The notes below the pieces were generated by a model. That model saw only the letters and a list, made by a program, of their open reading frames with translations, was not told where the DNA came from and ran no database searches. From the NCBI RefSeq assembly GCF_037055355.1, contig NZ_CP146350.1, positions 3,743,001 to 3,807,000 of the forward strand: a stretch of DNA of 64,000 nucleotides. The letters are read 5' to 3'. Below are positions 28,230 to 36,869 of the stretch, piece after piece; position 1 is the first letter of the stretch; the number at the start of each line of letters is the position of its first letter. Source of the stretch: Streptomyces sp. DG1A-41. Lineage in GTDB: Bacteria; Actinomycetota; Actinomycetes; Streptomycetales; Streptomycetaceae. A program made the position numbers and the translations under genes.

Positions 28230-29108
28230 ATGGCGAACAAGGCGAACGTGGCGAACGCGCGCGGCGGGGCGAACGTGGAGGGCGCCGGGATCGGCGTCAT
28301 CGGCGGCTCGGGGTTCTACTCCTTCCTCGACGACGTGACCGAGGTCCAGGTCGACACCCCGTACGGGCCGCCCAGCGACTCCCTCTTCCTCGGCGAGGTC
28401 GCCGGCCGGCGCGTCGCTTTCCTGCCCCGGCACGGACGGGGCCACCATCTGCCGCCGCACCGGATCAACTACCGGGCGAACCTGTGGGCGCTGCGGTCGG
28501 TCGGCGTGCGCCAGGTGCTCGCCCCGTGCGCCGTCGGCGGTCTGCGTCCCGAGTACGGGCCGGGCACGCTGCTGGTGCCGGACCAGTTGGTCGACCGCAC
28601 GAAGTCCCGCGCGAACACGTTCTTCGACGGGCTGCCGCTGCCCGACGGGACCGTGCCGAACGTGGTGCATGTGTCGCTGGCCGATCCCTACTGCCCCGCC
28701 GGGCGGGCCGTCGCGCTGAAGGCTGCGCGCGGCCGGGACTGGGAGCCGGTGGACGGGGGCACGCTGGTCGTCGTCGAGGGGCCGCGCTTCTCGACCCGTG
28801 CCGAATCGTTGTGGCACCAGGCGCAGGGCTGGTCGGTGGTGGGCATGACCGGCCACCCCGAGGCGGCGCTCGCCCGCGAGCTGGAGCTCTGCTACACGTC
28901 CCTGACCCTGGTCACCGATCTCGACGCCGGCGCCGAGACCGGGGAGGGCGTCTCGCACGACGAGGTACTGCGGGTGTTCGCGGCGAACGTGGACCGGTTG
29001 CGGGGCGTGCTGTTCGACGCGGTGGCGGGGCTGCCGGGGGAGGACGAGCGGGGCTGTCTGTGCGTGAATGCGTTGGGTGGGATGGATCCGGGGTTTGCGT
29101 TGCCGTAG
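28230..29108 (+). CDS. mtnP: S-methyl-5'-thioadenosine phosphorylase
   Basis: A 292-residue purine nucleoside phosphorylase-family enzyme. Phosphate-loop GVIGGSGFYSFL, RHGRGHHLPPHRINYRANLW, and the substrate motif VEGPRFSTRAESLW followed by VVGMTGHPEAALARE are those of MTA phosphorylase. It phosphorolyses methylthioadenosine to adenine and methylthioribose-1-phosphate in methionine salvage. The ~20-residue Asn/Ala-rich N-terminal extension (MANKANVANARGGANVEG) is unusual; an internal start near GIGVIGG is possible. Confidence 0.93.
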   Translation: MANKANVANARGGANVEGAGIGVIGGSGFYSFLDDVTEVQVDTPYGPPSDSLFLGEVAGRRVAFLPRHGRGHHLPPHRINYRANLWALRSVGVRQVLAPCAVGGLRPEYGPGTLLVPDQLVDRTKSRANTFFDGLPLPDGTVPNVVHVSLADPYCPAGRAVALKAARGRDWEPVDGGTLVVVEGPRFSTRAESLWHQAQGWSVVGMTGHPEAALARELELCYTSLTLVTDLDAGAETGEGVSHDEVLRVFAANVDRLRGVLFDAVAGLPGEDERGCLCVNALGGMDPGFALP

Positions 29109-29148
29109 GCGGTGGGTGCCGGGTGTCGGGCGACGCCCGGAGGACCCG

Positions 29149-29191
29149 GGTGGCCTGGATGGCCTGGATGGCCCGGATGGCCCGGATGGCC
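29149..29191 (+). repeat. Tandem 9-bp repeat in intergenic region
   Basis: About four and a half copies of GGCCTGGAT / GGCCCGGAT stand in line after mtnP. The rest of the 29109-29430 gap holds no gene I can support, apart from a DnaA-box-like nonamer listed separately. Confidence 0.8.
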
Positions 29192-29252
29192 GACGGGTGA
29201 TGGTTGATGACCGATGGGCGACGGGGCGGAACTCGCCGTTCGGGTGAGGGAG

Positions 29253-29261
29253 TTGTCCACA
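29253..29261 (+). promoter_or_regulatory. Single DnaA-box-like nonamer
   Basis: TTGTCCACA matches the Streptomyces DnaA box consensus exactly. A second GTCCACA lies 18 bases on. An isolated box can be chance or a DnaA titration or regulatory site. Confidence 0.35.
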
Positions 29262-29430
29262 GGGCGGCGGTAGGTCCACAGGCCTGAGCACGCGTTGGCC
29301 GGAAGCCTCATCGTGGGGAGCGCAAGCCGATCGCTCGTCACAGGTGGTGGTCCCTCATGTCCCATGCTCCGTCCCCCTCTTCCTCACCCCGCCGTCTTGG
29401 TCGGCTGCCGCATGCCCGCCCGGCCCCGAG

Positions 29431-29943
29431 GTGCCGGCGGTGCGTGAGGTGCCGCGCTTCGACCCCGTACGGGTACGCGGCGGCCGGTCGGGCCGGCTCG
29501 TGCGGCACCGGCGGCGGGCCCTGGCCGTGGGGCTCGCGGTCACCGCGACCGCGCTGGTGGCGGCGGGACCGCGGGGCTCCGACGGGGCCCGCGGGCATCC
29601 CCGGGCTCAGCCTCCCGCGCACGCGACCCCGGTGTCCGGGGAGCAGCCCGTGCGGACGCGTCGTGCCGTGGGGGCGGTGTCGGCCCCGGTCCGGATCGCC
29701 GACGCGGCCACCGTGCGCCTGCTGCGGCCCGGCGACCGGGTCGACGTCATCGCCGCCGAGGAGACGGTGTCGGGCGGCGATGCCCGGGTGGTCGCCCGCG
29801 GGGCCAGGGTGACGAAGGTGCCGGAACCGCTGGAGGGCGCGAACGACGGAGGAGCGCTCGTCGTGCTGTCGGTGCCGCGGGGCACGGCCGCCCGGCTGGC
29901 CGGTGCGAGCGCCACCGCGCGGTTGGCGGTGACGCTGTGGTGA
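29431..29943 (+). CDS. SAF-domain protein (CpaB/RcpC-like)
   Basis: About 170 residues. An Arg-rich N terminus (RSGRLVRHRRRALAVG) runs into a short membrane anchor (VGLAVTATALVAAG). The exported part has a SAF fold: VSAPVRIADAATVRLLRPGD then VDVIAAEETVSGGDARVVA. SAF proteins include CpaB/RcpC, which assemble Flp-type pili. No other pilus gene is nearby, so the role is open. GTG 29431, GTG 29440 and GTG 29344 are all in frame; the first two give the better length. Confidence 0.75.
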   Translation: MPAVREVPRFDPVRVRGGRSGRLVRHRRRALAVGLAVTATALVAAGPRGSDGARGHPRAQPPAHATPVSGEQPVRTRRAVGAVSAPVRIADAATVRLLRPGDRVDVIAAEETVSGGDARVVARGARVTKVPEPLEGANDGGALVVLSVPRGTAARLAGASATARLAVTLW

Positions 29944-30099
29944 CGGGCGCCGCGACGATGACGGGCGACGCCATGGTGACGTGCACGGTCCCGTCAAGTC
30001 CCTCGTTCGAGGGACCCGGGTGCTCCGTTCGGAGCAACGTTGACGTAGGTTGCGGAGCGTTTTGTTCCGCAAGCTGCTCGTGCGAGGAGAGACCCCGAG

Positions 30100-30558
30100 G
30101 TGAGCGAGAAGAAGGAACCGAGCGTCTGGGAGGGCTTCAAGGCCTTCCTGATGCGCGGCAACGTCGTCGATCTGGCCGTGGCGGTGGTGATCGGCGCCGC
30201 CTTCACCAACATCGTCAACGCCGTGGTGAAGGGGATCATCAACCCCGTCGTCGGGGCCATCGGGACCAAGAACCTCGACCACTACAGCTCGTGTCTGAGC
30301 TCGACGTGCGAGGGCGAGCAGGGCATCCGGATCCTGTGGGGTTCCGTCCTGGGCGCCACGCTGAGCTTCGTGATCACGGCGGCGGTCGTGTACTTCCTGA
30401 TGGTCCTGCCCATGGCGAAGTACCTGGCCCGGATGGAGGCCCGCCGCAAGGCGAAGGAGGGCGCACAAGAGGTCATGGAGGTGACCGAGCTGGAGGTGCT
30501 GAAGGACATCCGGGACGCGCTGGTCGCGCAGCGCGGCTCCGGGCACGACCGGCAGTAG
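30100..30558 (+). CDS. mscL: Large-conductance mechanosensitive channel
   Basis: 152 residues, GTG start. MscL opens under membrane tension to release solutes on osmotic downshock. TM1 reads GNVVDLAVAVVIGAAFTNIV; TM2 lies in LGATLSFVITAAVVYFLMVL. The C-terminal charged helix ends LKDIRDALVAQR. The periplasmic loop has two cysteines (SSCLSSTCEGE), common in actinobacterial MscL. It is intact. Confidence 0.96.
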   Translation: MSEKKEPSVWEGFKAFLMRGNVVDLAVAVVIGAAFTNIVNAVVKGIINPVVGAIGTKNLDHYSSCLSSTCEGEQGIRILWGSVLGATLSFVITAAVVYFLMVLPMAKYLARMEARRKAKEGAQEVMEVTELEVLKDIRDALVAQRGSGHDRQ

Positions 30559-30583
30559 CGCTACGGGCCGCCGTCCGACTGGC

Positions 30584-30763
30584 TCAGAGGTGGTGGGGCG
30601 GCTTCTCGTCGAGGAAGCGCTTGAGGTCGGCCGCTCCGCCGCCGGCGTCGGAGCGCTCGCCCCAGCCGCGGTCGGTGTCGTCGGAGGACTGCTGGTCGAG
30701 CGGGTCGTCGAAGACCAGCGCGGGCTTCGGCGCGCGCGGCTCGGGCTCGGGGGCGGTGCTCAT
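30584..30763 (-). CDS. Small conserved acidic protein
   Basis: A 59-residue soluble protein beginning MSTAPEPEPRAPKPALVFDD and ending FLDEKPPHHL. Pro/Glu-rich start, then DDTDRGWGERSDAGG. I recall similar short proteins at this place in other Streptomyces, but no function is known to me. Divergent from the LtrA-like gene; its start lies 57 bases from that gene. Confidence 0.7.
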   Translation of the reverse strand: MSTAPEPEPRAPKPALVFDDPLDQQSSDDTDRGWGERSDAGGGAADLKRFLDEKPPHHL

Positions 30764-30819
30764 GCGTCCAGGGTACGGTCGCGGAGGAAATCCCCGCGCC
30801 CTCCGTCGTGCTAGGAATC

Positions 30820-32052
30820 ATGATGTCCAGCCCCATTCCCCCGCCCGTTCCCTCCGGCGCGTCCGGCGGCCGGGGGCCGCTGCGCAAACTCAGGGCCCGC
30901 GGACGCGACGAGGAGCACCGGGCGGCCTCGCCGCTGGAGCTCTTCTTCGACCTGTGCTTCGTCGTGGCGGTGGCCCAGGCGGGCATCCAGCTGGTGCACG
31001 CCGTCGCCGAGGGGCATGCGGGCGAGGGGGTCCTCGACTACGCGATGGTGTTCTTCGCCCTGTGGTGGGCGTGGATGAACTTCACATGGTTCGCCTCGGC
31101 GTACGACAACGACGACGTGCTCTACCGGGTCGTCACGCTGGTGCAGATCGCCGGTGTGCTGGTCCTCGCGGCGGGAGTCTCCCGGGCGTTCGGGGAGCAC
31201 GAGTTCTTCGTGGTCTGGCTGGGCTACCTGATCATGCGGATCGCCCTGGCGGCGCAATGGCTGCGGGCGGCCCGCTCCAGCGAGGGCCCGGAGCGTACGA
31301 CGGCCCTGCGCTACGCCGGTGGCGTGCTGCTGTGCCAGGCCGGCTGGCTGGGGCTGCTGTTCCTGCCCGAGGGGGCCCGACCCTGGTGGTTCCTGGTGAT
31401 GGCACTGCTGGAGATGTGCGTGCCGCCGTGGGCGGAGAAGGACCATCCCACGTCCTGGCATCCCCGCCATATCGCGGAGCGGTACGGGCTGTTCACCATC
31501 ATCGTCCTCGGCGAGACGATCGCCGCGGCCACGGTCGCCGTGAAGTCCGCCATCGACGAGAACGACGCCCTGGGCGAGCTCCTCCCCATCGCGGCGGGCG
31601 GGCTGCTGGTCATCTTCGCCGCGTGGTGGGTCTACTTCGTGGTGCCCATCCACGAGCATCTGCGGTCCAACCGCCAGGCGTTCCTGTGGGGCTACGGCCA
31701 CTATCTGGTCTTCGCCTCGGCGGCCGCGATCGGGGCCGGGCTGGAGCTGGCGGTGGAGCAGACGGTCGGCAAGGCGCACATCTCCACGCTGTCGGCGTCG
31801 GCCGCGGTGACCCTGCCGACGGCCCTGTACCTGCTGACTCTGTGGGCCCTGCACTCGCGGCACTTCAAGGCGGGCATCGCCCAGCAGCTGGTGCTGCCGA
31901 CGACGGCACTGCTGGTGATCTGCTGCACGTTCCTAGGCGACTGGGCGGTGCTCGCGGCGGGCGTGGGCTGCGCGCTGTCTGTGGTGGCGGGAGAGACGCT
32001 GGCCCTGCGCAGGGCCGCCCGGGTGGGCGGGCCCGCGGCACCGGCCGGGTGA
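30820..32052 (+). CDS. Low temperature requirement protein A family membrane protein
   Basis: About 410 residues with roughly ten hydrophobic helices. The LtrA signature ASPLELFFDLCFVVAVAQAG follows a short basic N terminus, and ERYGLFTIIVLGETIAAATV lies in the middle. LtrA was named for growth of Listeria at low temperature; the biochemical role is unknown. Start at ATG 30820 or the adjoining ATG 30823. Confidence 0.9.
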   Translation: MMSSPIPPPVPSGASGGRGPLRKLRARGRDEEHRAASPLELFFDLCFVVAVAQAGIQLVHAVAEGHAGEGVLDYAMVFFALWWAWMNFTWFASAYDNDDVLYRVVTLVQIAGVLVLAAGVSRAFGEHEFFVVWLGYLIMRIALAAQWLRAARSSEGPERTTALRYAGGVLLCQAGWLGLLFLPEGARPWWFLVMALLEMCVPPWAEKDHPTSWHPRHIAERYGLFTIIVLGETIAAATVAVKSAIDENDALGELLPIAAGGLLVIFAAWWVYFVVPIHEHLRSNRQAFLWGYGHYLVFASAAAIGAGLELAVEQTVGKAHISTLSASAAVTLPTALYLLTLWALHSRHFKAGIAQQLVLPTTALLVICCTFLGDWAVLAAGVGCALSVVAGETLALRRAARVGGPAAPAG

Positions 32053-32198
32053 CGGCGCCCGCGAGGTCCCGCGTCCCTGTGAGCCGGGCGGGCTGACGGC
32101 GCCGACCGGTACGCCCGACGGGGTCGAACCAGCTGGGTTGCCCCGCGCGGCTCACCGTACGCCCGACGGGGGCCGGTGTCTGGACGAGACTGGGCGCC

Positions 32199-33239
32199 AT
32201 GACAGTTGACGCTCTGGTGGACGCTCTGACGGATGTCCCCGGCCTGCGGGTGGGGCACGCTACACGCGACGGCGACGGTTGGCTCACCGGCACCACGGTG
32301 GTGCTGGCCCCGGAGGGCGGGGCGGTGGCCGCCGTGGATGTGCGGGGCGGTGGTCCCGGCACCAAGGAGACGGACGCGCTCGACCCGCGCAACGTGGTGC
32401 GGAAGGTCGAGGCGATCGTGCTGACCGGCGGCAGCGCGTACGGGCTCGACGCGGCTTCGGGGGTGATGGCCTGGCTGGAGGAACGGGGGCGCGGAATCCG
32501 GGTCGGGGCGGACCCGGCGCATGTCGTGCCGGTGGTGCCGGCCGCCTGTGTCTTCGATCTGGGGCGGGGCGGCGACTTCCGGGCCCGGCCGGACGCGGCG
32601 ACCGGCCGGGCGGCGGTCGAGGCGGCCGCGGCGAGCGAGCCCGGCGCACCGGTGCCCGAGGGATGTGTGGGCGCCGGTACGGGGGCGGTGGTCGGGGTGG
32701 TGAAGGGTGGCGTCGGCGGCGCGAGCACCGTGCTCGGCTCGGGGATCACGGTGGCCGCGCTGGTGGTGGCCAACGCGGCGGGATCGGTGCTGGATCCGGA
32801 GACGGGGGTGCTGTACGGGGAGTTGTTCCAGGGGCGCGTGGAGTACCCGGAGGCGCGGATGCACGAGGCCGCGCAGCGGCGCCTCGCCGAGACGGCGGCG
32901 AGGAGCGCGCCTCCGCCGCTCAACACCACGCTCGCGGTGGTCGCCACGGACGCGGACCTGTCGAAGGCGCAGGCGCAGAAGCTGGCCGGCACGGCACACG
33001 ACGGCATCGCCCGCGCGGTGCGGCCGGTGCACCTCCTCAACGACGGGGACACGGTGTTCGCGCTGGCGACCGGAGACCGCGCTCTGGACGCCGCGAACCC
33101 GCTCGCCCTCAACGAGATCCTCGCGGCGGGCGCGGACGTCGTGACCCGGGCGATCGTGCGGGCCGTGCGCGCCGCGGTGCCGGTCGAGGGTCCGGGCGGG
33201 GCGTGGCCGTCGTACGGGGAGTTGTACGCGGGCCGCTGA
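32199..33239 (+). CDS. P1 family peptidase (S58, DmpA-like)
   Basis: A 346-residue self-processing aminopeptidase fold. N-terminal DVPGLRVGHATRDGDGWLTG, TGGSAYGLDAASGVM, and the autocleavage/nucleophile region PPPLNTTLAVVATDADLS are those of the S58 family, where a Ser or Thr at the start of the beta chain is the nucleophile. Substrates are N-terminal amino acids or D-/beta-peptides in characterised members. Cytoplasmic, single gene. Confidence 0.92.
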   Translation: MTVDALVDALTDVPGLRVGHATRDGDGWLTGTTVVLAPEGGAVAAVDVRGGGPGTKETDALDPRNVVRKVEAIVLTGGSAYGLDAASGVMAWLEERGRGIRVGADPAHVVPVVPAACVFDLGRGGDFRARPDAATGRAAVEAAAASEPGAPVPEGCVGAGTGAVVGVVKGGVGGASTVLGSGITVAALVVANAAGSVLDPETGVLYGELFQGRVEYPEARMHEAAQRRLAETAARSAPPPLNTTLAVVATDADLSKAQAQKLAGTAHDGIARAVRPVHLLNDGDTVFALATGDRALDAANPLALNEILAAGADVVTRAIVRAVRAAVPVEGPGGAWPSYGELYAGR

Positions 33240-33404
33240 ACAGGCCTGCGGCGCACAGCGCATCCACAGCGGGGCCGGACTTTGTCGCGGTTCTGTCACG
33301 TGACGGCGTTCACCGCGCACGGACGGAACCCGACCGGCCGTCCGGCCCCTCTTCCCTCACGTACTGGAGCGGACCACGCACATCACTCGAACTGGGAGCA
33401 GCCC

Positions 33405-34622
33405 GTGACAACGCCGGACATTGCAGCGCGGCGCAAACTGGGGGCCTGTGCCGCCCTGATGGTCGGCGCCCTGACGCTCACCGCCTGCGGTGGCAGCGCC
33501 AACGCCAAGGACGAGGCCAAGGGTGGCGACGGCTCGGCGAAGACGTCCGTCGCGAAGATCGCGATCTCGGCGAAGGACGGTTCGACCGACGCCTCCATCA
33601 ACTCGACCGGCGTGAAGGTCAGCGACGGGAAGCTGACCGACGTGAAGATGACGGTGGCGGGCAGCGATCAGGCCGTACCGGGCTCGATCTCCTCCGATGG
33701 CAAGGCCTGGAAGCCGAAGGAGCAGCTGGAGCGCGGCACGAAGTACCAGATATCGGCGACCGCGAAGGACGCGAACGGCCGTACGGCCGCCGCGAACTCC
33801 ATCTTCACAACGGTCACCTCGGCGAACAGCTTCATCGGCACGTACACGCCGGACAACGGCACCACGGTGGGTGTGGGCATGCCGGTGTCGTTCACCTTCG
33901 ACAAGGCCATCACGAACCGCAAGGACGTGCAGTCGCACATCACGGTCACGTCCAGCAGCGGGCAGAAGGTCGTCGGGCACTGGTTCGGCTCGCAGCGGCT
34001 CGACTTCCGGCCCGAGGAGTACTGGAAGGCCGGTTCCAAGGTCACGATGAAGATCGACCTGGACAGGGTCGAGGGCGCGAACGGCGTCTACGGCGTGCAG
34101 AAGAAGACGGTCACCTTCACGGTCGGGCGCTCGCAGGTCTCCACGGTCGACGTCAACACGCAGACCATGACGGTCGTGCGGGACGGCAAGACCCTCAAGA
34201 CGATCCCGATCTCGGCGGGCAGCCCGGAACACACCACGTACAACGGGCAGATGGTGATCTCCGAGAAGTTCGTGCAGACCCGGATGAACAGCCGGACGGT
34301 CGGGCTGGGCGGTGAGTACGACATCCCGGACGTGCCGCACGCGATGCGCCTGACGACGTCCGGCACGTTCATCCACGGCAACTACTGGTACAACAAGGGC
34401 AATCCGCCCTTCGGTCGCCAGGGCACCAGCCACGGCTGCGTCGGCCTCGCGGACGTCCAGGGCGCCGGCGGCAGCACACCCGCCAAGTGGTTCTACGACA
34501 ACTCGCTCATCGGGGACGTGGTGGTCGTCAAGAACTCCCCCGACCAGACGGTGGCGCCGGACAACGGGCTCAACGGCTGGAACATGGCGTGGAGCCAGTG
34601 GGTCGCGGGCAGCGCCGCGTAA
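33405..34622 (+). CDS. Lipoprotein L,D-transpeptidase (YkuD)
   Basis: 405 residues, GTG start (VTTPDIAARRK) with GGGAGCAG upstream. A lipobox LTLTACGG ends a signal peptide, so it is a membrane-anchored lipoprotein. Two bacterial Ig-like domains follow, then the YkuD catalytic domain with FIHGNYW and SHGCVGLAD, whose Cys is the nucleophile. It makes 3-3 cross-links in peptidoglycan. Intact and full length for the class. Confidence 0.95.
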   Translation: MTTPDIAARRKLGACAALMVGALTLTACGGSANAKDEAKGGDGSAKTSVAKIAISAKDGSTDASINSTGVKVSDGKLTDVKMTVAGSDQAVPGSISSDGKAWKPKEQLERGTKYQISATAKDANGRTAAANSIFTTVTSANSFIGTYTPDNGTTVGVGMPVSFTFDKAITNRKDVQSHITVTSSSGQKVVGHWFGSQRLDFRPEEYWKAGSKVTMKIDLDRVEGANGVYGVQKKTVTFTVGRSQVSTVDVNTQTMTVVRDGKTLKTIPISAGSPEHTTYNGQMVISEKFVQTRMNSRTVGLGGEYDIPDVPHAMRLTTSGTFIHGNYWYNKGNPPFGRQGTSHGCVGLADVQGAGGSTPAKWFYDNSLIGDVVVVKNSPDQTVAPDNGLNGWNMAWSQWVAGSAA

Positions 34623-34666
34623 GCGGATGAACGACTCCCCCATCTGGGGTTCTTGACGGATCGGCC

Positions 34667-34695
34667 GGGCCGCGCGGGAACATTTCGCGCGGCCC
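34667..34695 (+). terminator. Hairpin terminator after L,D-transpeptidase
   Basis: GGGCCGCGCG and CGCGCGGCCC pair perfectly around a 9-base loop, 44 bases past the stop. Confidence 0.75.
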
Positions 34696-34801
34696 CTGCG
34701 TTTTCCTGGACGTACGTTTTCTCGGTTCCCGGACATGATGTCCGACCGAGGGACTACCGTATGCACCCACAAGGTGACATGCAGCAACGCCGGGAGAAAC
34801 C

Positions 34802-35548
34802 TTGAGCGTTCCGTACGAGACGGCAGCGTACGAACCCCACGACTCGCCCGAGTCTCCGGAGGAGCATCTCGCGCGACTCCTCGGCCGCGCCCTGAACTCC
34901 TTCGAGCTGCCGGACGAGACGATAAGACGGCTCGACTGCGCGCTGGCGCACGACAGTTCGCTGCACTCCGCGCACCACAGCGCGGGCCTGCACCGGGAGA
35001 CGTACCGGCACACGTGGCTGCTCGCCGACGGTTCGGCGCTCACGCTCTGGGAGCTCGTCCACAACACCGCGCCGGGCAGCGAGCCGCAGCACGAGGTGCA
35101 TGTCGACGAGGAGGAGCTGCGCGCCGCCACCACGCGCCTGCCGCTGCCGCCGGACACGCCCGACTTCGAGCTGCCGGTGACGGTGCAGCTGTCCCCGATC
35201 CCCGCGCCCCGGCACGCCTACGCCGGGGACGACTCGGCGGACCACGCGCGGCGTTTACTGCGCCGCGCGGAGAACGCGGACCGGCCGGGCGACGACACGG
35301 CGGCCCTGCTGGCCACGGCGTCCGGTCACCAGATCACCCAGGCCTTCGGCCGGCCGTGCCGCGCGGGCCGGGCGGGGCTGGGCTACTCGCTCTACGAGCA
35401 CGCGTTCCTGCTGCGCGACGGCGCGGAGGTCTCCCTCTGGGAGGTGGAGCACACGGCGACGCCGGACGGGCGGCACATGTGCGAGGTGTACGCCAGCGAG
35501 GACGCGGCGCGGGAGGCGATGGAGCGGCGCGCGGCGCAGCTGTCCTAG
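34802..35548 (+). CDS. DUF6227-type Streptomyces protein
   Basis: 248 residues, TTG start (LSVPYETAAYEPHD) with GGGAGAAAC upstream. Two related halves are visible: SAGLHRETYRHTWLLADGSALTLWELVHNT and GLGYSLYEHAFLLRDGAEVSLWEVEHTA (shown in part), each an (H/Y)xxxLLxDGxxxxLWE repeat. This suggests an internal duplication. The family is conserved in Streptomyces and has no known function. Its stop overlaps the end of the small gene that the IS982 element has split on the other strand. Confidence 0.85.
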   Translation: MSVPYETAAYEPHDSPESPEEHLARLLGRALNSFELPDETIRRLDCALAHDSSLHSAHHSAGLHRETYRHTWLLADGSALTLWELVHNTAPGSEPQHEVHVDEEELRAATTRLPLPPDTPDFELPVTVQLSPIPAPRHAYAGDDSADHARRLLRRAENADRPGDDTAALLATASGHQITQAFGRPCRAGRAGLGYSLYEHAFLLRDGAEVSLWEVEHTATPDGRHMCEVYASEDAAREAMERRAAQLS

Positions 35549-35608
35549 ATCCAACGCCGGTCTGAGTCACCGGCATCGGGCCTGGATCTCCAGCTGTCCG
35601 AGAGCCCT

Positions 35609-36586
35609 AGACGAGTAGTTCCGATGTGGCTCAGTGGTCGTAGGCGATGAGTGACCTGGTGACGGGTGCGCCGATGGTGCGGTTGTGCCAGATCGCGCAG
35701 GTCATCGCGAGGATCCGCTGGGCCACCCGGACGCCGACGCCTTCGATGGTGCGGCCGCCGTGCTGTTCGAGGTCGAGTTGGCCTTTGAGGGTGTCGTTGA
35801 CCGACTCGATCAGCTGCCGCACCGTCTTGAGCAGGGCTTCTGCGGGCTGTGGGGTGCCGCGGTTGCGGTAGGAGGGCCGCAGCAGGCTGATACCGCGGGC
35901 GGCGAGGAAGCGGTCGAGGTCGGCGGCGATGTAGCCCTTGTCGGCCAGGATCAGCAGGCCCGGCCGGGTGGCTGCCAGATGAGGTTCGTCATCGATCAGG
36001 GCGGCCAGGACCTGCCGCTCGTCGATCTTCGGGTCGGCCAGGGCCCAGGTCACGGGCAGGCCGGCCGGGGTGCACACCAGGTGCAGCTTCAGGCCCCAGT
36101 AGAAGCGGGAGTGGGAGCGGCAGTAGCCGTAGTTGGCCCAGCCGGCGAGGTCGGAGCGTTTGACGGTCTCGCGGGAGCGGGCGCACTCGACGGGCGTGGA
36201 GTCCACGATCCACACGTCGTCCAGCCATAGGTCGGTGTCCGCGGCCAGTGACCGGATGGCCCGCTTGACCAGGGGCAGAGCGGCTCGCAGCCGCTTGTTG
36301 TAGGCGGGCCGCTGCGGCAGGTACGGGAACATCCCGTGCAGGTGCGCGTGGGCAAAGCGCAGCCATCGGGCCTCGCAGTGGAAACCCAGCACGGCCTGGG
36401 CCACCGCCAGGGTCACCAGCTCGGCATCGGTCAGCCGCGGCGGACGCCCCCGCCACCGCAGGGTCTTCAAACGGTCATCGACATGCACGTACAGTGCCGT
36501 CAAGAGGGTGTCTAAATCGGTCGTCACAACCCGATGTTGGACACCCTCCCTCCGTCTGAGAACCCCGCATTCGGAACTACTCGTCT
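35609..36586. mobile_element. IS982-family insertion sequence
   Basis: 978 bases bounded by 16-bp perfect inverted repeats, AGACGAGTAGTTCCGA at 35609-35624 and its complement at 36571-36586. A 17-bp near-perfect direct repeat flanks it (35592-35608 and 36587-36603, one mismatch). The palindrome CTAG at each end leaves the exact boundary ambiguous by 2 bases. It carries one intact transposase. Confidence 0.85.
35631..36527 (-). CDS. IS982-family transposase
   Basis: A 298-residue DDE transposase. The N terminus has the family's LRWRGRPPRLTDAELVTLAV and YLPQRPAYNKRLRAAL motifs. Catalytic acids are in WIVDSTPVECARS and LLILADKGYIAADLDR, and a Glu near ESVNDTLKGQ. The frame is intact, starts 44 bases inside the right end and stops 22 bases inside the left end, so the element may still be active. 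Confidence 0.93.
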   Translation of the reverse strand: MTTDLDTLLTALYVHVDDRLKTLRWRGRPPRLTDAELVTLAVAQAVLGFHCEARWLRFAHAHLHGMFPYLPQRPAYNKRLRAALPLVKRAIRSLAADTDLWLDDVWIVDSTPVECARSRETVKRSDLAGWANYGYCRSHSRFYWGLKLHLVCTPAGLPVTWALADPKIDERQVLAALIDDEPHLAATRPGLLILADKGYIAADLDRFLAARGISLLRPSYRNRGTPQPAEALLKTVRQLIESVNDTLKGQLDLEQHGGRTIEGVGVRVAQRILAMTCAIWHNRTIGAPVTRSLIAYDH

Positions 36587-36768
36587 AGCTGTCGGAGAGC
36601 CCTCTGTCGCCGAGTTGGCGCACCAGCTCGGCGAAGGCGTGTCTCTCCTCCGGGGTCAGTTCCACGGACTCCGACCGGGAGCCCGTCTGCCGCTGCTGCG
36701 GGAGGGCGGGGAGAGGGTGACCTTCGGGCCATCGGGAGACGTGCTCGGGCATGCGACCCAGTAGACAC

Positions 36769-36799
36769 CACGGCCCGGGACTTCGGTCCCGGGCCGTGA
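36769..36799. terminator. Perfect hairpin terminator of the fru operon
   Basis: CACGGCCCGGGAC and its complement pair around TTC-G just upstream of the split small gene, about 70 bases past the fruA stop, followed by ATTTTC on the plus side. Confidence 0.8.
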
Positions 36800-36869
36800 T
36801 TTTCGTGATCTATCTCGCAGGTGGCATGAACGGTTCACACACCCTGAAAGGGGGCGAACGGCAGCGGGC

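Larger units (their letters stand above)
35545..36752 (-). pseudogene. Small gene split by the IS982 element
   Basis: Right of the element the minus strand codes MPEHVSRWPEGHPLPALPQQ through ELTPEERHAFAELVRQLG, then GLSDS and a TAG made by the element boundary (36752 to 36585). Removing the element and one repeat copy joins GLSDS in frame to WRSRPDAGDSDRRWI and a stop at 35545-35547. The rebuilt protein has about 70 residues. Function unknown. Confidence 0.6.

Noticed and set aside
29149..29261. Possible replication origin
   Set aside because: One full DnaA box and no dnaA/dnaN; Streptomyces oriC has many boxes in that setting.
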